DNA of 20,782 nt, taken from Carex sylvatica (lineage: Eukaryota > Streptophyta > Magnoliopsida > Poales > Cyperaceae). The notes under the pieces were generated by a model. The model saw only the letters and a program-made list of their open reading frames with translations, had not been told where the DNA came from and made no database searches. The translations under genes were made by a program, and so were the position numbers. The first letter of the stretch is position 1. Every line of letters starts with the position of its first letter. Positions 10,173 to 18,710 of the stretch are shown one piece after another. The stretch is taken from positions 1-20,782 of the forward strand of contig CAXKVR010000488.1 of the NCBI GenBank assembly GCA_964058845.1. The letters run 5' to 3'.

Positions 10173-11583
10173 GGAATCCCGAGAGTCGTTAGCAATTGTT
10201 GGGACTTGGGAGAAATTATTATTAAATAATACGAAAACAGAAAAGGTTTCTGAGTTTTCGATGTCATAGATGACCTCAAAAAAATCTCGGATCGAAACTG
10301 TCGAATCGAAATTCTTTTTTGGATTCCAAGAATTTTTTTCATAAACCATAATTAATAAATAAAAATTAGAAAACTAATATGATTATTTTATTTTTTTTAA
10401 ACTATAAGGACCAAACGGTCCATTCGATCTTGAAATTCTCTTTTTTCAGACTAAATGGACCATTTGATCTCAAGATTTTTTTTTTTTTAATTAAAAAAAA
10501 TTAATTTTTTTAATTTTTTTTTTTCATTTGCAGCCAAAAGAAAATCTCTTCCTGCGTTTTTTTTCACTTGGTCTCCCTGTTTATTTAATTTTTTTAACCC
10601 AACTCCTCTTCTCCCTTTTCTGCGTCGCACTTTCCTATTTTTTTTCTTTCTTCATTCTTCCTTTTATTTTCTTCCTCATTCAATTTTTTTTTAACTGAAG
10701 AAATAATTTCAACGTAAAAATAAAGTAAATTTTTTAATTTTTTTAAAGAAATAATTATTAGTAGTTTGACTGAACAAGTTTTATTATTGACTCGACAATT
10801 TTAATTGAAGATCAAATTAAGGATTCGATCTCCATGTTTTTTTTAATATAAATATTCATCTTCCTCCTTCCTCCAACAGACGATTGATTTTTTTTTCTCA
10901 AAAATAAAAGAATTAAATACATACCTAACGAAACTTGTATATTTGAAGCTCTTCTTTTTCTCCTTTTAAAATTATACAAACCTATGTAATTATAATAGAA
11001 ATTACATAAGTTTTAAGAGTTCAAAAAAAAAAAATTGAATGAGAAATAAAGTAAGAGGAAGAATGAAGGAAGAAAAAAAAAATGGAGAAGTGCGATGCAG
11101 AAAAGGGAGAAGAGAAGTCGGATTAAAAAAAAATAACAAACAGGGAGACCGAGCGAAAAAAAAACGCAGGAAGGGATCTTCTGTGGCCGCAGATGGAAAA
11201 TTTTTAAAAAAAAAAATTAAATTTAAAAAAAAACGTTGAGACCGAATGGTCCGTCCGGTCTGGAAAAAAGAGAATTTTAGAGACCAAATGGACCGTTCGG
11301 TCCTTATGATTTTTCAAAAAAAAAAAAGCAAATATATTGGTTTCCTAATTTTTGATTTATTAATTATGGTTTATGAAAAAAATTCGATTCCAAGTGTTTT
11401 ATTTTATTTTTTTTAAAAGTTCCAGCACTTTATCTGTTTCAGAAAAAGTTTCAAAAAATCTAAGCTACTATTTCTCAAAACAATTTAGCGCTATTTCTAT
11501 TTGAAAAGAAACTCAGCCATACTTTCTAGAAAAATAAAAAAACTCCGATCCGGAAAAGTCGGTTCCAGGAATCCCGAGAGTCG
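10173..11583. repeat. 16-bp exact direct repeat flanking the large foldback
   Basis: GGAATCCCGAGAGTCG occurs at 10173-10188 and again, in the same orientation, at 11568-11583. The copies lie about 140 and 180 bases outside the foldback element. They may be remnants of a duplicated host repeat or an unusually long target duplication. I cannot tell which. Confidence 0.7.
10331..11385. mobile_element. 1.05-kb foldback transposon with about 360-bp arms and 9-bp target duplication
   Basis: The left arm (10331 to about 10692) and right arm (about 11033-11385) are long inverted repeats of roughly 85% identity by eye, beginning AATTTTTTTCATAAACC on both sides. GATTCCAAG lies immediately outside each end (10322-10330 and 11386-11394), a 9-bp target duplication as in Mutator-like elements. 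The arms include paired palindromic words of the GGACCGAACGGTCC type and end in CATTCAATTTT. The spacer of about 340 bases is AT-rich and has no coding capacity. The Lys/Arg-rich open frame at 11039-11239 is only the purine-rich side of the right arm. A transcript across this element would form a long hairpin RNA. Confidence 0.8.
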
Positions 11584-12484
11584 CTGTTCGAGCTGCCATT
11601 TTTCAAATCTTGCCTGCATTTTTTTGCGATTCATTTTGTTTGAGTAAAAATGGCCTCTCTTTTTTTTTCCCTATTGAAAGATAGTAGTCAAGTAATAGTC
11701 CTGAAACGGCAAGGAGTGAAGGAGCAATTAAAATCAAGCTGCTCTATTGAATATTATTGGAATCGAATCTCCGGTTCACTGTCCATCCATTCATCCATCT
11801 ATAATTTGAACGATCATAATTAAAATATAGGTTTGAACTTCTGAAAATCAAATACTTTCTATATTTTAATTTTAACCGTTTCAGATCATAAATTGATGGA
11901 CAGATAGACTTTTTTCAATGAAATATTGTTGCAATTATATTGAACGACGTAGTAACTGTCCAGTCAAATTTAACTAAATTATCGTAAAAATACACTTTAT
12001 CTAATTTTAGAATTTATATAGCACTTCACATTTACTTCTAAAATATTAAATGAATTATTTGTTCAGCTCATGTTTCAGCAAATAGCATGTATAGTTCCCA
12101 AATTCAAGCCAGGTGCTATTGATCGGACCTCGGTTGAATCTCAATCTTTGAAAAATACGAGATTTAGGAAGAATACAAATTGTGTCCGACACGACTTGCA
12201 ACCACGAAAAATATTGCTTGCACGCTTGGTGTTGCATTTCAAAGACTCAATCTATGGTATTTATATATTTGTATAATAGAAATGTAAAAGAAAATGATTT
12301 ATTATGCCATATTTAGCATGACAATTAACAATTTATAATTAATTATAAAAAAATCACAAATTTACATATTCAAGTCTATAAACTTCCATATGAGGTAAGA
12401 AATAAGAACGTAAATATACCATGAAATGATATATGCTTAAATATTGACTGAATTTTTTTTTTTTTTTTGCTAACGAACAGGCCG
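11395..12484. other. Intergenic AT-rich DNA with one hairpin, no gene seen
   Basis: No coding region is supportable. A bipartite hairpin lies at 11779-11903: CTGTCCATC (11779-11787) pairs with GATGGACAG (11895-11903), and inside it ATTAAAATATA (11819-11829) pairs with TATATTTTAAT (11860-11870). It looks like a decayed MITE. The paired open frames near 12055-12276 have no recognisable content. Confidence 0.5.
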
Positions 12485-12776
12485 AAATTTTTATTTTTAC
12501 CATCTTTGAAAAAAAAAAAACCAAATAATATGTTTTATTTTATTTATTTCATTTTTATCACGTTAAAAGTTTGAACTTGCCAAAATAGAAGGTAGATTCT
12601 GAAAGTTTAGACTACGGAATTAGAAGAGCATTAAATACAGCACTAAAGTGTATTAGTTTGGTTCCACAATCTAAACCTGTGGATCCAACTTTCTAATTTC
12701 GCAAGTTTAGATTGCAGACGTGATAAAAATATATTATTTGGTTAATTTTTTTCAAAGATGATAAAAATAAAAAATT
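12485..12776. mobile_element. 290-bp foldback MITE
   Basis: The left side starts AATTTTTATTTTTACCATC and the right side, reverse complemented, AATTTTTTATTTTTATCATC. Both continue through CTTTGAAAAA and ACCAAATAATAT, and then TTTTTATCACGT. Weaker pairing continues toward the centre (near 12640), where TAGACT/TCTAAAC words face each other. No coding capacity and no clear target duplication. Superfamily unknown. Confidence 0.6.
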
Positions 12777-13009
12777 AGGAAGAAAATTCCCTATAATGTT
12801 TACTGAAGTTCATTAAATTTCTGAGAAGCAATTTACCGGGAGATGTTTGCATGATGAAAGGGCAGTTTGATAGGTATTAAACATGATTTTATTTGATATC
12901 TAATCAGAATTGTTCGATCTGCATTAAAATTCGTACGTACTTGATATACACGTATTTTTTAAGCTAATTGAACGGTTTCGATCGGACATCCAATCTGCCC
13001 CCAGCCCTA

Positions 13010-13400
13010 CTAGGAATCTGTATACCTGACTCAAGCAAATTACAAACGAATGGTCCGGATTAATCTCAACTGGACTAAAGTCAATTCAATGCCTATGGAA
13101 GCTTGAGGAGGTCTGTTTTGAGATTCGTGCTAAGTTAATATAGTTCATCTGGACCGTCCGTTTGTAATTTGCTTAAGTAAGGTAACTGGGGAGATTTTGT
13201 TAGTGCACGTAGAAAATGAGTCCGTATCCTCTGAGATATCTCAAATTTTGCGTGACCGACGTGTCGGGTGCCTAATCGGGGGTGATGTAGGGGTCAGAAT
13301 TATGTGTGCTTTGAGATTCGTTCAGAGCGTATTTAAACGGTTGGGATTTTCCATAAAGTCACGCAAAGTTTGAGATATCTCAGAGGACACGAATTCCTAG
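13010..13400. repeat. Compound repeat with two successive hairpins
   Basis: Hairpin one pairs 13024-13056 with 13151-13183 (shared core CAAATTACAAACG). Hairpin two pairs 13220-13256 with 13358-13390 (shared core GAGATATCTCA, itself a palindrome, with GTCACGC at the inner side). AGATTCGT occurs once in each unit (13119 and 13313 regions). CTAGGAAT lies at the left edge and in reverse complement at the right edge, so the whole block may be one mobile unit. No coding region. Confidence 0.6.
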
Positions 13401-13773
13401 AAAATCCATTTGGCAAAATATGACATTATAAAGTTCTTAGCAACAGGACCCACCAATCAATGAAATAAATATTTTGCTAGAAGTACCCTCTACTGGCACA
13501 ACAGCTTAGTTTGGGGTTGGGGATATTTTGGGTACCCTTTATATGTACCAAATGCACTTTTTATTATTATTCATCTTTTATTTATCTGCAACATTTTTAA
13601 GAGATCCACATGCTCTATTAAATGTATTTTTTATTTATAAAATTATATTGTGATGTCTTTGATGACAGTGAAAGATCTCATACATTTCTTTTGGATATAT
13701 CAAGTAAATTTTATTTTCTTGTGTTTTGTGATTTATAATAGACTACATAATAATATGTCATATAGACTATATG

Positions 13774-14074
13774 CCGAAATTTTTATTAGTGTCTAAAAAT
13801 TCGTTCAAATTACTAAATTTATTCAATTTTGAGCAGAATCTCGAATAATATTCTGTCCGGTTAATAAATAACCGAACTGATTAATTTTGTCCTGTTAGTT
13901 ATTAAACGAACACAATTTTTGAATGTGATAGATCATGTCTGGTTATTTATTAACCGGACAAAATCAATCAGTCCGGTTATTTATTAACCGGACAGGGCAT
14001 TATTTGAGATTCTGCTCAAAAGTGGATAGATTTAGTAATTTGATAGAATTTTTGGGTATTAATAAAAATTTCGG
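13774..14074. mobile_element. 301-bp foldback MITE with internal CCGGTTA palindromes
   Basis: The ends read CCGAAATTTTTATTA on the left and, reverse complemented, CCGAAATTTTTATTAAT on the right, and about 120 bases of each arm pair. Inside are several copies of GTCCGGTTAATAAATAACC, a near-palindrome present twice in the right arm. Flanking 8-mers ACTATATG (13766-13773) and AATATATG (14075-14082) differ at one base and may be an 8-bp target duplication, as in hAT elements, but they are AT-rich. Confidence 0.72.
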
Positions 14075-14082
14075 AATATATG

Positions 14083-14999
14083 TGATCTAAAAAATATATA
14101 TAAAATAGAAGTTCAAAAGATGAATAAGTGCTTCCATAATTTAAAAAAAAAATGAAGTTTGTAATGACTTGTTTGTTTGTTACTTTGTTTAGATGTGGCA
14201 AGGAAGAAATCTATTTCATTTTTCCATAAAAATTCAGCGAAACATATTCCTGAAATTGAGTTACATGACAATAAAAAACAAATTAAACTTCATGTGTCTA
14301 CATTCAGTGTCTAACAGCGCCTTAGAATGTCTAATTTTTTCTAATTCAGACCTTAAATTTTGTGAGATTTTACTTTTTGAAATGGTTCTTTTGCCGTCAG
14401 TTGTTTTCTTCTTCTATTTTTGTTTATTTTTTTGGATTAGAGGTTTTCTTTCATTTACAAGGTTTTTGTTGCATTATCCAATTGACAAATAAAAAATGTT
14501 CAAATCTCAAAACTTTGACATGAAATATTTGTTTGTAGTAAAAATTAGAGGTAAAATTACTCATTTAATATATGTAAGGAATTTTTCATTTGAATTTTAA
14601 CCTCATAATTTTTAACACAAAGAGCAATGTCTTTATTACTTAAACCAAAAACTGAACTCGATATAAAATAATTTTTAATCGTTGATTTTCTATAAGCAAT
14701 GGTTATAACCTAAGTTCGTATGCACTATATATATGTATAGAATGCATACAATACCTCATTCTATTAAAAAAATATTACTACTAAAATTTGACTAAATTTG
14801 ATGTATAGTTTCATTTGTTTTGTTTGAAATGGAGGCCTTCTGTTCTGTTCTGTACTTCTGTATCGTTCTACCATGAATCGAACAATATTGAGGAACAACC
14901 AGCGCGTAACTATTTATGCGAGCCAGAAGCCCAGAAAAGACAGTGATAAAATTATATCAGTATCTGTTTTTATTTTCGAATATATATATACGAATTGAA
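14083..14999. other. Intergenic AT-rich DNA, no gene seen
   Basis: No coding, RNA or repeat structure is supportable here. The open frame at 14193-14492 is T-rich, lacks recognisable motifs and starts next to the MITE, so it is taken as chance. Confidence 0.5.
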
Positions 15000-15341
15000 T
15001 ATTAGATAAATACTGATTGAATATCTCTTTTTTGATACTATTATTTATTTTAATATAATTATTTAATCATAACAGTGAATCACAATTTTTTTCATAATAT
15101 ATTAAACTATATGGTATATATTTACCATTTGGTTAATTATAATTTAAAATCATATCCGTAACCGTATCCGCATAGATATTTAGATATCAAATATTTGTAT
15201 TTAATTTTCTCTAGAGCAATTCGAATTTAAAACCATATCCGTATCATTACGGATATTCGGGTATCAAATATAAGTATCTGATTTTATAATACGAATTCGA
15301 ATTCGGACGGATAATATTTGATTTGCTTGCACCCCTAACGT
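15000..15341. repeat. Decayed repeat ending in GCACCCCTAA, possibly hAT-like
   Basis: CGGATA, TATCCG and GTATCAAATAT words recur in both orientations between about 15140 and 15315, and the segment ends TTGCTTGCACCCCTAA. On the minus strand this reads TTAGGGGTGCAA, a terminus I recall from plant non-autonomous hAT elements. The other end and a target duplication were not found. Confidence 0.35.
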
Positions 15342-15377
15342 GAGCACGTTGCTATATTGTTAGGATCAGGGTTCCAA

Positions 15378-15465
15378 ATAGCGTGCTATAATGCCGCTAT
15401 AGTATTTTCGGACCATAAAAGCTATAGTGCTATTGGCGCTATAGCACGATATGGCAATAGTATCG
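15378..15465. repeat. CTATAGC-rich palindromic repeat
   Basis: Several GCTATA, TATAGC and GCGCTATAGC words are arranged as partly overlapping inverted repeats, starting at CAAATAGCGTGCTATA and ending near GCACGATATGGC. It resembles a MITE terminus or a fragment of a dispersed repeat. No further structure could be resolved. From here to 16051 the DNA is AT-rich with no gene. Confidence 0.4.
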
Positions 15466-16051
15466 TTTTTTTAATCGTTCTGCTATGACATATTAAAAGA
15501 TATTTAAACATTTGGTCAAGATAGATGCGACTTGATTGCTTGACTTATCAAAATAACTTAGCATTGTCTCGAATTTATTTTATTTTTTTCGAATTTATTT
15601 ATTTTATTAATTAGTTGATTTTATTCAACTAATATATGTAAATTACTTGATTTATTTATTTTTCAAAAATAATTTTTAGCAAACTCTAATTTAATTATTT
15701 TAAATCCTCAATAATAAATTATCGGAATAATATCCCAACAGTTTTGGCCGATTGTTTTTTTTTGTTACCATCATATAATAATGAGTATACAATGTTAACA
15801 TGATTTTAAATAAAAAAAATGAATAAAATAAAATAAATCTGTGCTGCTATTTAGGAAGAAATCACAGTTTCCATGCTGCCTTGCGTCTCTGGTTTATTTA
15901 AAATAAAATAAAATAAAAAACATATTAGCTCTGTTTTTTTTAGGCAGACGGTAATAACAACAACAACATAAAAATCGACAGTTTTGGCCCCTTGAAAAGT
16001 TTGGAATTTGAATTTCCTTTGGCACTTAATGTACGATGGCAAATCATCTAA

Positions 16052-16382
16052 GGGTACGTTTGAATGTACTGAGAATAGTGAGAATAGCAAGAATAGCGCT
16101 GTTTTAATTCATTCAAACATACACAATTGTTATTCGGAACAGCGAAAATAGCACTGTTCTCGCTATTCTCGGTATTCCTACAAAAAGTAGGAATAATAAT
16201 TGGTGCTCTCTCATATATTCAATCCCTTCGTCGCTATTCTAAATATTAAATCCAAACAATATTTTCGCTATTCTGAATAGCATCAAATCAACACTATTCT
16301 CACACTCTTCCAAAAATCACTATTCTCATCTACTATTCTCAAATAGTAAATATTTTAGCTATTTTAGAGTACATCCAAAGAA
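16052..16382. repeat. CTATTC/GAATAG mosaic with MITE-like ends
   Basis: The left end reads TAA then GGGTACGTTTGAATGTACT, like Tourist/Harbinger-type ends with a TAA target. The right end reads GTACATCCAAAG and is a degraded counterpart. GTACGTTTGAATG (16055-16067) also pairs with an inner CATTCAAACATAC. Between them, GAATAG or its complement CTATTC occurs about ten times, GAATAG mainly on the left and CTATTC on the right. It may be a nested pair of related elements. No coding region. Confidence 0.5.
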
Positions 16383-16417
16383 GTAGTCGATATGAATTGG
16401 AACTTCAATGACACATA

Positions 16418-16507
16418 GTTTAATAAATATAAAAAGAGGCTATGGAAGTTTAATAAATATAAAAAGAGGCTATGGAAGTTTAATAAATATAAAAAGAGGC
16501 TATGGAA
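16418..16507. repeat. Three identical 30-bp tandem repeats
   Basis: The unit begins GTTTAATAAATATAAAAAG and ends GGCTATGGAA. Copies lie at 16418-16447, 16448-16477 and 16478-16507 with no differences, so the expansion is recent or is an assembly artefact. Confidence 0.95.
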
Positions 16508-16569
16508 GGTGTATTAGTGTAATTCAGACTGATGATATGACCTGACATCAATTTAGAAGCGACTGTGTC

Positions 16570-16673
16570 CTTTCTATCAGCTGTCCTGTAAAAAATTTAA
16601 CTTTGAGAGTAGGTTCGATGAGTATCAGATTTAATTTAGATATGATGCTCATCAAACCTTTCTATCAGTTGTC
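16570..16673. repeat. Hairpin flanked by 16-bp direct repeats
   Basis: CTTTCTATCAGCTGTC (16570-16585) recurs at 16658-16673 with one mismatch. Between them AGGTTCGATGAGTATCA (16611-16627) pairs with 16643-16659. The layout resembles a short palindromic element with flanking duplications. Confidence 0.5.
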
Positions 16674-16780
16674 ATGCGAAAGTATATAAAAAAAATTATA
16701 CATTATTTTAATATATAAATATATAAAAAAAATTGAAAAAAAAATAAGAATCAATTTACTTTCATTTCATTCAATGTGCA

Positions 16781-16969
16781 GGAAATAAATCTGCTGCGAT
16801 TCCAATGAAATTTCAGGATCCTGCTTTCGCAAATCTAATCATTAATTATTTAGAGTGCACGAATTTTAAAAACAGTTGAATTTTGTGCACTAATTTCCAA
16901 ACAAATGGATTGTCGGATTTGGAAAAGCAGGAACCTGCGATTTCAAAGAATCACAGTAGATTTATTTCC
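16781..16969. mobile_element. 189-bp MITE with perfect 10-bp target-site duplication
   Basis: The element starts GGAAATAAATCTGCTG and ends, reverse complemented, GGAAATAAATCTACTG. The arms pair for most of their roughly 85 bases, around a central GTGCAC...GTGCAC. Both sides carry the identical 10-mer TCAATGTGCA (16771-16780 and 16970-16979). A duplication of 9-10 bases fits the Mutator superfamily. There is no coding capacity, so mobilisation would depend on a transposase elsewhere. Confidence 0.9.
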
Positions 16970-16989
16970 TCAATGTGCATAGCTCTGCT

Positions 16990-17895
16990 TCTCTTTTAAA
17001 ACATTATGAGAGTAGCTGAACTATATAATTTTTTTTTTTAAATTCTGTGAAAATTTATTGGACATAATTAATAAAAATTAAATGATAGAAATTAGTAAGC
17101 ACACTGACTTCATTATAGAAGAGCAGAGCCCGAGCCAACCACTAGTTTTATATTTATTTCCATTTCATATGCTTTTGAACGAAGTGAAGTTTCAATAATA
17201 TAATATCGTCTCCTGCACGTGTAACACAACTCTCCTGCAGTCCTGCATAGTGTTTTTCTATTAATATACTTTCAGACTAGAGAATGCTGATAATAATTAA
17301 TTAAATTATTAAATAATATCTTTGAACTTTGATCTTCAAAAATAAGTTTACTTTCGGTTGCTACAGCTGGATTCTCTTTCTAACAGCATCTCCAACGCCT
17401 TTCAAATGTAATTGCAAATGCTAATCGGAATATCGGAAAGTGACCTATGCAAAGGGGCAAGGGTCTCAATGATAAGGCTATGATTTAATTAATTAATTAC
17501 TAACTGCATGTGTAGCAGTGTTGTAAATAACAGTATGCGGTTATTGGATGAATGGATTACCGTCAAGCGATTAATTGATATGCAGCTGATTAATCAGAAT
17601 TATGTAAACAATTTAACGTTTTTATTAAATTTATTTATATATCATAATTTATTAAAAATGATTAATTTAACTCATTAAACTTATCAAATAAACTTAATTT
17701 AACTTAGTTCTATTATTATAACATGAAACTACGCTTATTTTTTCTTAACGCACAAGTACTTTATATGTGTAAATAACACATTTATTTCATGAAAAAATAA
17801 ATTAAAAAATTAAGCTTTCTCAAATATTAATAACATTTTATTTAAAAGAAATGAAACATTCAAACATAAAATCACTAAATTTAGTTTATGATAAC
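16990..17895. other. Intergenic AT-rich DNA, no gene seen
   Basis: Low-complexity AT-rich sequence between the MITE and the copia LTR. No open frame, hairpin or repeat here rises above background. Confidence 0.5.
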
Positions 17896-18047
17896 TGTTG
17901 GTATGAAAAACATTGTATTAGAATAGTTTAGAGGACCTATCGGTGAATAGGCCATTATGGAATAGTCTAGGGGGTTGCTTGTAAGAGTGTTTTGTAAGGC
18001 TCTATATAAGCCCAACCTTTTATCAATAAAGACTATCTTTTTGCTCA
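17896..18047 (+). repeat. 5' LTR of the copia element (about 152 bp)
   Basis: Starts TGTTGGTATG and contains CTATATAAG (a TATA box near 18002) followed by AATAAA (18025-18030), the usual promoter and poly(A) pair. The end is placed at the CA in TTTGCTCA, 8 bases before the primer binding site. That spacing is longer than usual, so the right boundary may be off by a few bases. The LTR is short for a copia element. Confidence 0.6.
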
Positions 18048-18055
18048 AATCTAGT

Positions 18056-18067
18056 TGGTATCAGAGC
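18056..18067 (+). other. Primer binding site for initiator methionine tRNA
   Basis: TGGTATCAGAGC is the plant copia primer binding site, complementary to the 3' end of the initiator Met tRNA, which primes minus-strand DNA synthesis. It sits just after the LTR. Confidence 0.93.
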
Positions 18068-18204
18068 CTAGAAACTAGGGTTAGCCATTTTTTCTATTTT
18101 CCTCTATTTTCTCCGAATTTACTGTAGCACTAGTAGACAGAGCCTCCCAGCTCTGGTTGGACTCGTGCCGCCACCGCCCGCGCACTACAGTCGGCTCCGC
18201 TTGG

Positions 18205-18431
18205 CCAGTGCGACCGCCGTCTGGCCGGATCGGACCAGTGCACCGCCGTCTGACCTGATCGGATCCCGCCGCTCTGCTCTCTCTTGGCCGAGCCGCCCGC
18301 CAGCAGCCACCGCTTAGCTCCCGTTGGGTCTGAGCTGACTAGCTCCGCTCCAGCCCAGCTTTGACCTCCGCCTCTGGTCTGAGCTCCGCCCTAGATCTGG
18401 CTCCGCCCTGGCTCCGCCCTAGCTCCGCCCT
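18205..18431 (+). repeat. GC-rich tandem repeats in the copia leader
   Basis: Two adjacent units of 30 and 29 bases starting CCAGTGC and ending GATCGGA lie at 18205-18263. Further on, GCTCCGCCCT recurs about four times between 18382 and 18431. The leader from 18068 to 18710 has no continuous frame. A short upstream frame starting MDGRRGRPKS ends at a TAG before gag. Confidence 0.7.
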
Positions 18432-18710
18432 CGACCACCACCAGCCACCTTCTTTCTCCGTTTTTGCTGTTTTTTTCTTTTCTTTTTCTTGGCCGATCTG
18501 GTTCTTATGCAATGGATGGCCGGCGTGGGAGGCCTAAATCCCACGATACCCGAGAAGGGGGTTTCGAACGGGTTTAGACTTGATTCTTGATGAGATAGAT
18601 CGAGAACGGATCAAGAAAGCGAAGAAGAAAGGGGGAGAAGGTTTAGATCCGTGTTGAGACGCAAAATCGGGTCTTGGAGAAGAACGAGGATTTGACTCAG
18701 AGTCAGATCG

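Noticed and set aside
11039..11239. Lys/Arg-rich plus-strand frame
   Set aside because: It lies in the purine-rich right arm of the foldback; composition explains it.
12055..12276. Overlapping frames on both strands
   Set aside because: Both are short, have no recognisable content and no splice or regulatory context.
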